Part shown: piece by piece, positions 44,945-55,599 of the stretch
Position numbering within the stretch: the stretch's first letter is position 1
Layout: every line of letters starts with the position of its first letter
Source: Isoetes taiwanensis
Taxonomy: Eukaryota > Streptophyta > Lycopodiopsida > Isoetales > Isoetaceae
Assembly (NCBI GenBank): GCA_021234155.1
Contig: JAJEKV010000056.1
Span: 1,781,330-1,845,329 of the forward strand
Direction: 5' to 3'
Length of the DNA: 64,000 nucleotides
Notes under the pieces: generated by a model
Database searches by the model: none
Told to the model about the DNA's origin: nothing
Seen by the model: the letters and a program-made list of their open reading frames with translations, nothing else
Translations under genes and position numbers: made by a program

Positions 44945-44949
44945 AATTC
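44945..44949. repeat. Target-site duplication AATTC of the LTR insertion
   Basis: AATTC at 44945-44949 and 47813-47817 flank TGTGACGG...CCGTTACA exactly. The reading frame of gene A is restored across the joined site, which proves the insertion point. Confidence 0.9.
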
Positions 44950-47812
44950 TGTGACGGGCCTGGCCAGTTAACCTCTTGGTAACCGGAGATCCCGTCAGTC
45001 TCGACCGTTTGGCCTATTTAAGCCTAGAAACCATAATTCATGCATATTTAGGTAAATAATTTAAACTTTATGTATATATCTCAAGGTCCCAGATATATCA
45101 TTACTCCATAACCAACAATATCCTCACACAACACTTTATCAACTTAATAATTATAGCGTCAAGCCAAAATTTAATAGTAATAGTCAAGTTTATTTAATTG
45201 ACAATCCCCCACTTCTACTCTCACCTTTAAGAAGCTTGGCTACTCTCCAGAATATCCCGCACTTCTGCTTACGCCATCAACCACGGGGTTAGTCACACGG
45301 ACTAAGTGGGGATCGAGGTTCTAGAACATGCCTAAGCAACAACACATAATGCATCAATCCAATAACAATAACCTTAACGTAGCCTCGCCCTAGACCCATG
45401 AATATCTATTATATAACACAACCATTGCAACTCAATCCAACATTCAAGATAACATAATGATAACTTAGCAACCATAGCATCAAAGATTGCAACCAATATT
45501 CCTCTGGGTCTGAGCATGGTCAACTCGGTTGATCAGGCCAATGACATAGAGGCGGAGTAACCACGTGTGTACACACCCATCCACGCTGCGTCCAACATTG
45601 GAGGGACACTTAACTGTGCATGACATTGTACAATACAGTATCAACGCCCGATGTTCAAATAATACCATTTACATTTTTACTGTGCAAAAATCGCGAGCCT
45701 GGTCATCGCACCTAGACTCCGGCCCCAGAGGTCTATATCAAAGAAGGAAGAAAGGAAGGAAGTATATTTTAACGTCCACGGAGGCCAACTGGCCTATGAG
45801 ACGGTCACAATACAATATATCAGATAGTATCCAACCACAAAAGAAAACCACAAAAGCCCTATACAATATGTTTCTACCACTGGGATGAAAAAACCCCCCA
45901 TGTGGGAGGAAAAACCCTTATAGTAGGCGTTCAAATTCCCTATCTAGGCGCTCAAATTCCCTGTGCTGTGAGGGACTCTCTGACGGTGGAGACTTGCAAA
46001 ATGTAGGACGCAAGACGTGCAACCATTGGCGAAGCCAGCAATTGATGAATTGCTATCTCAGAGCATCTGAGATCGGCATGAGCTGCTCGGATGTGTGCAT
46101 ATGCCGGACACTCCTGTAGAGCATGTGTTCATCTTCTACTATCTGCATGTGGCAACACTGGCATAGTCTCTCATGCCAGGGGATTCTCTGCCCTCCACCC
46201 GTACCCCAGCAGCCTGTCTCAATTCTGAGATAGTGGGACCCTGTCCTCATTGCAGCTATGGCTCTCCATTTCTTGGTAGAGATGTGTGCCTTCAAATATC
46301 GGTGTGGGCCATGTTCCAGCGCCGGATTAACCTGCGTGTGGTAGTGCTCTGTTTTGGGCTTCGCAAGAGTGAGCACATCCCACAGAGAGGCAGCAAAGCG
46401 CTCATTCAAATGCAGCTCCTGTTCCCCGATATTCGGCATAGCCATAATTTTGTTGATAGTCTATGGACCATCTTGCTTGCGAACCACCCCTTACAATGCT
46501 CCTGCCACACTCTCTTCAGTCGTTGTGGCCCTTGTGCCAATAACTCATTACCATTATCATACATGCCATTGCAAGTTCAACATCCAGGAATTTCTATATT
46601 TTACACTTCTCCAACTATAAGCTCACATGAATATTACTATCTCTATAATGCAGCATGCAACATCCCTGGCTTAAAAAAATACAACCTCCGCTAATATCTT
46701 ATTATTTTTAACATTCCCAACTCGTAATACCCATGTATTTTACCCATCTCTAATTTAGTTTATTCCAAGGTATTTAAATATTTAACCCAGTTAGTTAAAA
46801 TTCATTAATTCAATATCTTTATTTGAACTAACTATTATCTTTATTTTTAAACCTAACCTAGTTTATAGTTTACAGGTGACGAACTCGGCCTCGGCCTGTG
46901 AGCACTGCAGACCATCAAATCCAGCACCAAACATCTTGAGTCCTGTCGATTTTGCTTGTGAGGGAGCTTTCAGATCATTGCGACCTATTTGGAGCAAATC
47001 AGACAGTTTTTGATTGATTTTTGGCTCCCAAAATCAGATTTGCGGTTGCCAAATCTTGCTTCAATCTCCTTGATTCTGCATTCTTTAACCAATTCGGCCT
47101 CTCTGAGGCCCAAATCGGCCCATTCTAAGTCTCTCTCATTCCTTTCGGAGATCATCAATACTTTATACCTTTCTGCCAGAAGCATGCAAGAAAACACTTC
47201 CGTCCTTGCCAGATCTTAGTGCAACGATATTATTTAACTCATCCATCAAGAGTTCAATCTAAACTATCTCATCTTCATTTTTCTTAGATTGCAATTCCTA
47301 AATCGTCTTGGATTGCAATTCCTAAATCGTCTACAACTATATGGCATGTAGGTCTTAAAGGATAGAATGATCTTCTGCTACAAACCATGCATGTCTTCCT
47401 TATCACGATCATATAATCAATTCTACATCTACTTTAAACCTCAAGAACAATCACTACTATTCAAGCACAAGCTTTAATAATCACATCTCTAGAAACCCCA
47501 GGTGTAAGTCTTGACCCCACCTGGAAATTCCGTTTGCTCCTTCTGCAACTCCAGCAACGCTCCCAAATCACTGCATGCAACTCGTTCCTTCAGCAATCCA
47601 ACCACAATCTATCTCCTTCCAAATGCTTCACCATCACATGCATCAAGATATTCACCGTATTTATTATTAACCACTAGTATTTTGTCTGTATAATCTCTGC
47701 ATGTACGATGTATAACTCTGCATCTATGGTATTTTAATTTCGTTATTTCCTTGCATCCCTTAATAATATAAATTCCATAACATACTCACAGCAATATCCT
47801 AGGTCCGTTACA
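44950..47812. mobile_element. Solo LTR or non-autonomous LTR element, 2.86 kb
   Basis: Starts TGTGACGGGCCTGG and ends CCTAGGTCCGTTACA, giving TG...CA ends with 8-bp near-inverted TGTRACGG. Flanked by a 5-bp AATTC duplication. No gag or pol was found inside, and no internal LTR pair was seen, so a solo LTR enlarged by a LINE fragment (about 45735-46450) is the simplest reading. Words such as TAGTTTAGTTATT-type AT blocks and an AT-rich end fit a plant LTR. Confidence 0.78.
45735..46450 (-). mobile_element. LINE fragment nested in the LTR (minus strand)
   Basis: The minus-strand frame 46445-46053 reads HGPHRYLKAHISTKKWRAIA, MRTGSHYLRIETGCWG, then RLCQCCHMQIVEDEHMLYR, the C-terminal Cys/His region shared with the LINE at 8355-8720 (SSHKLEIEVGRF, CSCCRRALVEDEQH). 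The 3' end has GTGGACGTTAAAATA with a TTCC-type tail at about 45735-45775. Target duplications were not located. It lies inside the LTR that lies inside element 3, giving three nested layers. Confidence 0.7.
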
Positions 47813-47959
47813 AATTCCCCATGAAGAAGATAAATCGTAGGGTTAAAGGTGTTAGGGCAACTTTGCATTGTTCGATGATGTGCATGAGATGTTGCTAGGA
47901 AGTCTCCCTGAAATGGTGGATGCCTTGGATTAGATGGAGGCTTTGATTTTGCACAGGTC

Positions 47960-50900
47960 TGTATTGTGTTATATGTGCTTATTTATGTAATAAATGTATG
48001 GAAATCAATTTCCATTAACTGTATGACCTACCTAGCTTGGGTAAAATAGCATGAAACATATTGTAGTTCAAATTGAAGACGAGTGCATTTTTTTTCAAAT
48101 CAGAAAAGCCATTTTCCTACAGCAAGTTTTTGACAACAACATACAACTTACAAAGCTTAATAAATCGGCTTGCACAGTGGTTAATATCAGTCGCTGCTCC
48201 GTTCAAAATTCGTTCGCATCCAAAGAAGATAAAACCTAGAATTTGCTGCACCTAACAAATAGTTCAAGTCTGGCGATGCCTTCACAACCTTAAAATAGTG
48301 AAACTCGAGCCTTGCATGTTAAATTTTCTATATTTAACTTTCATATGGGGCAAACCATTATGAAATGTCATAAAATTCTATGAAAGCATATTTGCACTCT
48401 AGATGTAGTACGTCCTATGAAATACATCCATCAAATTATATAAAAACCGTAGGGAAGTGTACAAAAATACAAGAGAAGCCCCCCATTGTTTTGCTAGATA
48501 TTTATTCATAAGAAATTTATTCAACCTGTGAAAGTTGAGAAACCACATTCCCAATGAATACTACTAGCACATCATCAAGAAAATCAATAGATGCATATGG
48601 CCCAAGGGAACTTTTTGTTCTATATCATTCAAATATAAAGAGATTATCTCTAGTTGTTGTTTACCAAACATGCTTCAACTGGCAAAAATAATTGTTACAC
48701 TAGACTGGCAAAAATAATTCTCATTCCTAAAATGTCGTACTAGCACATTACTCATTACTAAAATGTCATATTAGCACATTTAAGACGATAATAAATGGAA
48801 ATTTAGCACTTTAAAGACGATAGTAAATGGAAATTCATATACGCATAAGGCCGAACATAGGGAGCTCATTCCAATTTTTAGTAAAGAGCAAGCCTTCTAC
48901 ATCCACATCTACGAATTTTTTCCATTTGGCCACATATAGGGAGCTCATTCCAATTTTTAATAAAGAGCAAGCCTTTTTGGACTATTATTCTTGCTCTTAA
49001 TAAAAGCCAATAATTTCTTCTTTAAGGATATGGTAGTCAAATGGTCATAGTATTCTTCCAGAAAATGATCTACTAGCAAGGGAATACCTCATTTGGTGTG
49101 GGAGTGATAGGATTAAGAGTTCAATTCCCTCCTAATACAAAAATTTTGATGATAAAAACTCTATTCTATTCTTTTCATTTGTAGGATTGAATATGAGTCA
49201 TTGATCTTCAGCATATCACAGGCATGATGCCAAGTCAACGGCTAACATCTTTTTCACAAGAAAATGCTTTGCCACATTCTAAGGTCAATTTCAAACATGC
49301 CAACATGTAATTTCACCATTCATTAAATTTGGAATCTCTACACATCATCGTGATATTCACATCAAAACCCCTCTATATGACCATGGCTTCAAAGCATACG
49401 GATCAATATTTTAACAAATCAACAGCCGAATACTCTATGCCATTTGTCCAAGGCGACCTATTTTGCCCTGCTAAGCACATAAGAGGGCATGGAGGATTCA
49501 AACCTCCAGGCCCAGGCGTCCTCACTAGAACCCTGCAAATTGCATCTAGGTACTGCCGTGTCGGCATGCCGCCATAGACGATTCAAGCGAGCAAAACCAG
49601 AAGGTCCAAGATTTCAACATACAAGAAACAGAACCTCATTCAAAAAAAAGGAAATCTACAAAGCCAACACAACAAGTCGCCCTCAATCGGACCTAAGAAG
49701 CCCCAAATCCAGCTTGAAACCGATCTGTCCAACCCTGAATCTGACGCAGATCACAGCCTTGAAAGAAATCACACATATATAAAACATATAACGGATTTCC
49801 TATGGTGCCTGTGAGCCCTTCACCACTAGAAAGAAAGGTTGTGGGTACAAAAGACATGGTTATAGGCCATCGCACAAATCTGACGCCTGGTAGAGCCAAA
49901 TGGGATCCAAACCAGGATCGGCTTTAAAATTCAAAGCTGGATCTGCACCACTAGCAGGGTTTCCGCGCTGCAGCAGAGGCAGATCCGCCTTCACGTGACG
50001 TCTCTGAATTTCCATATCCAGACATTGCAGTTGCCCTAAGAAATTCGAACACTTTCCTCCCATGACAATTAAACGACATTAAGCTGCTCAAATCGCTCAA
50101 AATATACGATTTCCAATATTATACCGCACTGAAATCTTAGCCCAAACCATTGCTACAAGCACCTCCCACAAATACCAAACTCAAATCTTGGAAGTTTTAG
50201 CACATTGATTATTGAAATTCCCATACGAGGGGGTTCACTTCCCCCAAGAGCCTATTACCCCATTTGTAGGCGGGCAGGGGAAGTGAAACCCTTAACTGGT
50301 AGGCCCAGCTGTGACACACACATCTCGTTTATCACGCTCCTACAACTAATTTAGGGGGGGATGCCCATTGGCTGCGCATTTAAGAGCAAAACTAGAATTG
50401 CAAATTTCTGAGCATTTCAATGGCTATATTTTTTATATGACAACGTGCCCACAGAGAATGCCTACATGAAAAGCTTAGTTGCTTGCCAATTGAACAATGT
50501 CACCTGAAGTTGTAAGGTGTCAAAGTGGTGGGGGTACAAGTACCATCAAGGCTGAGGTGGCAGCCCTCTAGGATCCCAGGGTGCCCATTGAAGGCTGCCG
50601 CAATAGGCCATAAAGAAACTTGTGGAAAACAATTATTATTTTTTTGTTTGAACGAACTTAATAATATTTTTCAACAGCAATCTTCAAAAGTTATCGAAGT
50701 TTTTCCCATAATTGTTTTAGCATAGTAAAACTGGAACATTTACAAAACAGAAACATGCACAAATATCTGAACCCCAAGACGAATTTGCAAGGTAGACATA
50801 CATCTGCACATACATAAAAATGTATTATCATAAGCAGACAGAAGTTGGAAGAATAGTTTATTGCAATAACTCAACCATACAAGCACACTTACCTTTTAAC

Positions 50901-51360
50901 GAAATTATCTGGTAACATAAATGTTAGACAAGAGGAGGATAATTGTTCATGGAAAAGAATGAGTTTCTGATATGCAATCTATATCAGACATTCAAATCTA
51001 TACTTACTAGAATTCTACACCGTAGGTTATTTATCCAAAATACAAAGGCATACCAAGGTGCATGAGTTCTTTAAGTTCCCCATTCATACCCAGTTAAAAC
51101 CATAGATGTAATGATCTTCACTTGACGATGCTGGGACATTGCAGGCATGGCATCATGCAGTATAGGGATAGGAGGGTCCGTTCATGCTATTCTATAAAAA
51201 TTATCAGATAAGTACCATGAAAAGAAGACAAGAAGTATTTTTTCCTTTCAGATTCTGGTGGCAGCCTGAATTTCAAACTTAATTCTAGGGAGATCTCGTA
51301 ACCAAAGCTCTGTACACTGTTTGCTAAATGTCATTTTTTATGAATTTTCAAATTGTATAT
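47960..51360. other. AT-rich sequence without a recognised gene
   Basis: Only short frames. A duplicated word TAGGGAGCTCATTCCAATTT occurs near 48858 and 48938 with TAAAGAGCAAGCCTT after each, an 80-bp direct repeat. A perfect T-stem-like word GGAGGATTCAAACCTCC near 49491 does not form a full tRNA. Confidence 0.4.
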
Positions 51361-51369
51361 GTAATACTC

Positions 51370-51990
51370 CATGCTATCAGTGCCCTCGCGCCCAGCTCCC
51401 TCTCTCTAGCGCCCTCACAGCGCCCAGCTCCCTCTCTCTAGCGCCCTCACTCCCCTTGCATAGACCCCCTTGATTTGCCCCTTTCTGGCTTTCTCTCTCT
51501 AGGGTTTACAATCTCTCTCTAGACCCAAAACCCCCAAACCCCCAAAAGGCGCTCCACCCGCCTTTCCGAGCCCCCAAACTGGATTCTAAGCACCCTTGAG
51601 GCAGCCAGAGACCCCCCAGACTTTGGAGCCCTCAAAACCCCACACACTGGGTAGTTGGCATGCAATAATTGTGAGTGATGTTCTATTCTAATCTATGAGA
51701 AGCGGTGGTGATAGATTAGAAGCGGTGGCATGTTAAATGGTATCGTGTTGTACAAAGCTTTGGAAAGACCTATGAGAAGCGGTGGCAGTGGGTCAAAGTC
51801 AAAGTCAAAGGTGGTGGGCACCCCCTACCAGGGTGTTCTTTGGGCTCGCTAGAAACCTTACCGACACCCCCCGCCCACCACTTAGGGTTTCCATTGACTA
51901 GCCCAAAAGGTGCTCGCCCAGCGTTCTTGAGTCCCCAAATTCAATTCTAGGCACCCTTTCCATGCCAGAGACCCCTCAAACTTTGGGAGT
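51370..51990 (+). repeat. C/T-rich leader-like block with diverged direct repeat
   Basis: AGCGCCCTCACAGCGCCCAG-type words repeat near 51385-51445, and a block of about 88 bp (CAAAAGGCGCTC...CAGAGACCCCCCAGACTTT, 51543-51630) recurs diverged at 51904-51990. AGAAGCGGTGG occurs several times between 51700 and 51790. It ends at an ATG (51991) opening a short frame, so an untranslated leader of a retroelement is possible. Confidence 0.45.
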
Positions 51991-54480
51991 CATGGCCACG
52001 AAGATGGGCGGCACGGGAAACCAAGGCGAGGGCCCGCCGCGACAAACGGGTCCCGATCAGCCATCATGGCCGGGGAGAGTCATCCTCCATGAAGAAGGAG
52101 GCTCGGGCTAAGGCTAAGGCCCCCTGGCCGAGGCCAGCCCGGCGGAAGGGATTAATTGCTCGGACCACATAGGAACTCCCGCCTCCAGAGAATTGGAGCC
52201 ACGCCAAAGCGGGAATGGAGGCTACCGGTGCCGTGATTGAGGCTACGATTCCACTTTGGCTGGCATGGCAGTGGAGATGGAGTCCTCGGCATCCCATGTG
52301 CTCAAAAGGCAAATCGGGGTCGAGAAGAACCGTATCACAGGCTTGGAGACCCGCACGCTGCATGTGGAAGATGGCCTTGGCCTTGCACACTTCGAGCGGC
52401 AGCAGGCCAGGCAGGAGGTCGCTGACATGCGGGCCGCCCTAGACTCGTGTTCATCAAAACACCATGACACGAGAGAGGGAGCGGCGCAATGCGGGGAGAC
52501 GATGGTCACGTCACCGGCCGGCCGAGGTAGAGGCGCCACCACCATGGCACGGGGAGCACGTAGGCTGCTTTGCGACAGGCCGGACGCCGGCCGGGATCTT
52601 TGAGTAAGATCGGAACAGCAAGCCCGACCCTCGGCCCGTGTCTTTGGGGCTCGAGCACGCTCTCGCTACTTTCGAGCACGGGCTCCGGGGGTTGCGGGCA
52701 ACCATCCTGAGCCGAGCCGGGGTCTCCCTACAGGGTTCATAGTCAGGCTGCGGCGATGCGGCGAGGGAGATGGCCAAGCGGCGGCGGGCTGCAAGAGCTG
52801 TGCTCCCGACTTCCACCCGAGGGGCGAAGCGGCGGCGGGCCGCTATCCGCCACGGCCTCCCGCGCCGGCCCGGCCACGCCCCGCCTTCTGCCCCGCTCTC
52901 CGACCACTCCCCGCCATCCCAGCCACACTCCCGGTCCTCCCGCCATCGGCCACCACCACCACCCCGGCCACGGGACCCGCCTTCGCCCACCTTGGACCCC
53001 TTGAGCGCGGAGAACTCGAGGCCTTGGCGGAGAGGCCCAATCCGGTAGTTGAGGCATGCGAAACAGCGGGGGAGTCTCGCCCACAACATCGAACACACAT
53101 TCTCGATCGAGGATGACATTCCGGGGCGATTCACATTTCTTGAGCAGCCGGCATGGGGCTCGGCCCGGCCGTGGACCGCATTGTCATATTCACGGTTGCG
53201 GATGCAGTGCGTGATGCCATATTGCGCCCGGGGCGGATGTTGAAGGGACATCCCATGCGTGGGCCGGGACCTCACACCCACGTCAGCGGCAGAGAGGCTT
53301 GAGGCGGGGAGCTTGTGGGGTCGAGGCATTGCCGCCAGCGGGGGGTGCGGGGGATTGGTTCGGCGGGGATGCACATTTTCCGGCCGACACACTTCTTGCT
53401 GCCAGACCCCGCAGCCCCAACCACCCGGTACCGCACGCGGCACATACGCTTCTACTACTACCCCCCCCTTCTCCTGCTCCTACTCCCGCTCCCTCGCGGC
53501 CACGCCCTCTGACCACATCTTTGCCTCCGCTCCATCTACTTCTCCTTTCGCCCCTGCCCGCTTCCCGTCCTCCCCAGCGACTCGGGCTCTTTGTGGCTCC
53601 CCGGAATATATCACGACCCTCGGGCGTATACATGCGGGGACTTTCCCCTCCCATGGCAATCATCTCACCATGAGCGGCGGGGCCCTCGGGTCTATTTTCA
53701 GGCCATCTATGAAATGAGGCCGAAGAAGGACACGAAGGGGTCATTCGCCCACGCCCGATGGGACTCCTACGTCGCGGAAGCATGAATACAAGGGTTAGCA
53801 CACAGCATGAATATACATAAATAACCACCACGAAGGGTGGCACATCCATCTAACATACCAACGGCGTAGAATATGCATCTAATCCTACGAAAACACCCGA
53901 ACCCGGGTTCTACCCGGCTCGGACTCGTGAGGATCGGCCACTACTGGGCCTCAAGAGATCAGCAGACCGGGTCTTGGCATGGCGTTGGCTGGCATAGAGC
54001 ATTGGCTAGGGTTGTCCACTCCATCCGCCCCTCCTGTGCACACTTTGCAGATGGGTCAATTCATGCTATGGCTTTGCTATAGCCTTCCGGAGACGCATAA
54101 ACTTCGGGGCATCACCCCTCGAGCCTACTCGGGTTCATGGCGCCTGGTCCGATGAGGCGCAGGTCGGGGGGCGTCCCCCTTCGAGAATCTGGGTGGTGCC
54201 ATGGGTGAGCTAGAGAATACGTGCCGCATCAGCGACCCCCGCATCCGTACCCGACTTACTCACCCTAAATCTACTCAAAGTGCATGGTGCTCCATACGGA
54301 TCACACCTCTACACCCAGGGAGTGTCAGACCCATACCCGGCCCTCAACGTGACCGGCTATCAGGCCTAGCCCTTTGTAGGAGTCTCGGGAGCCTTGTATG
54401 CTCATGCAAGACCCCACCCCTCATGTCACCACTTGTGTTCCTTATGCGGTGCTAAGCCGGACCATAGCATCTAGGACCCG
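51991..54480. other. GC-rich island, unidentified
   Basis: Base composition jumps well above the neighbouring sequence. Long overlapping open frames exist on both strands, e.g. 53443-52511 minus (310 codons, Arg/Pro/Gly-rich) and 52256-52603 plus (RLQIGVEKNRITGLETRTL-like, heptad-like). None shows a recognised domain. The plus-strand frame ending RPKKDTKGSFAHARWDSYVA at about 53782 is compositionally the most protein-like. A decayed GC-rich retroelement gag or a fragment of a GC-rich gene are both possible. Confidence 0.35.
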
Positions 54481-55171
54481 GTGGGTTCTTGTGCCTGAGC
54501 CGCATCTAATGGGACTCTACGAGAGCTATCTAGGAGCATACTACAATACACGGTTGAGGCCTCTACCCCCGTAATCCCCGTTTGAGTCGGATTAAACAAG
54601 GAACTAACAATCCATCCTTTGAGTAAGACCAAGAATTGAATATAAAGAGAACTTGTTTGTACAATCAAGGGTTAGTTTCTATGATTGATTCACAAAGAGA
54701 AAGAGAGAGAGCGGACACAACCAAGTGTTATCTAGAATTCACATAGCCACCTACGAATTACATTTGGACTCGTTCCATGGGGCGCCTCCATCTTCTGGGA
54801 ATTGAGAATTCAGCTGCTACTTCACAGGGTCGACTGTTATGGTGATCTTCTGCAAGTGTATGATGGCGCTCAGCTCCTGGCCTTCCTTGGTCGATCTTCA
54901 GGAGTCAATCCCAGGGATAGGGGTCAAGCTGGCATCCAAACTTGGCAATCCCCATGCTGCCCAATCGATTGGGGCAGGTGGCGCCTCCCCAAATGGTAAT
55001 TAGCCTAATTTCCTAGGTTATAGGTTATTATTATTAATGTGTTAAATTAGCATAGCTAATTTAATCCTTTTTAAGGTAACTCCCTAGGTTGCAATCAAAT
55101 TCCCATTGCAAATACATGACGTAGACCGTATTTCCCATTACAAATACATGACGTAGACCGTATAACTACAT

Positions 55172-55196
55172 GGAACGTCACATTCTCCCCTCCTTA
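55172..55196 (-). other. Polypurine tract and 3' LTR start of gypsy relic
   Basis: On the minus strand AAGGAGGGGAGAA is followed by TGTGACGTTCC (boundary at 55182/55183), the purine tract and TG start that mark the beginning of a 3' LTR. The LTR then runs toward lower coordinates, and its far end was not fixed. Confidence 0.7.
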
Positions 55197-55599
55197 AAAA
55201 TAATGCTGTCCTCAGCATTGGGGTTAGTTAATTCAAGACATATACGTGAAGCACTGAATTAGAAAATGAAGTTAAGAATATAACATTAATACGTTGAGAT
55301 TATAGTAGTTCGGATAGTAATACATTGAAGTTAAAATATCAAAGGAGTTTAGGACCGAAGTCCGATTTAAAACATTCTGACAACAAAATTCATACATGTA
55401 GATAAAACCAATACGGGAAAAGTTGGGTCATCAGCAACCCTCTATACAAGGCAGGTGACGACTTGTTCATTGGCCTGCACACAACCATATACCCGTAGGT
55501 TAATAATATGATTAAGTTGTGGTTGAAGGGACCACCCCCTACAAATAAAAGAAAAAAATATCTAGAAGGGAATCTATCATGTGTACGGCTTGCAATTCA

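Larger units (their letters stand above)
43010..47872 (+). pseudogene. Gene A of element 3, catalytic core deleted and split by LTR
   Basis: Best-preserved N-terminus of the family: a 203-codon frame 43010-43621 with SSRYVTKKIRTRVQNAITFM and RKRMSIVGPNIWTLAGKKAR, then VSPKYREVRKKR one frame over. After a 0.5-kb intron with acceptor AATGCAG ending 44193 come AKLYENFVEENPDADIDIQM and KLKERNTCCCEQR. Then about 44460-44600 reads PEDPTLLMVKSLSCF and CESIQHCGK, the Cys-rich region, directly, so the segment with DFAEN, SDGC and HDG is deleted. The C-terminus runs LVLGESVIKAKF to 44949 and continues PMKKINRRVKG from 47816, in phase once the LTR and one AATTC are removed. Confidence 0.72.
42680..47950. 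mobile_element. Element 3: defective Sola-like transposon, nested insertions
   Basis: A left end candidate GGGTATAGTTTTATG at 42680 resembles the GGGTATGTTTATAT terminus of element 2. No matching right end was found, so both boundaries are provisional. Gene A sequence occupies 43010-44949 and resumes at 47813 after an LTR insertion. The catalytic core is missing. No gene B was recognised. Confidence 0.6.

Noticed and set aside
48039-48055. GGGTAAAATAGC as a terminus of element 3
   Set aside because: It is in the left-end orientation, not the right-end one needed, and shares only the first 8 bases.
49480-49560. Possible tRNA on minus strand (GGAGG TTTGAAT CCTCC)
   Set aside because: The stem-loop is perfect, but no matching acceptor or D-arm lies at tRNA distance.
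52511-53443. 310-codon minus-strand open frame, the longest in the window
   Set aside because: Composition-driven in a GC-rich island; overlapping long frames exist on the opposite strand, and no motif or family resemblance was seen.
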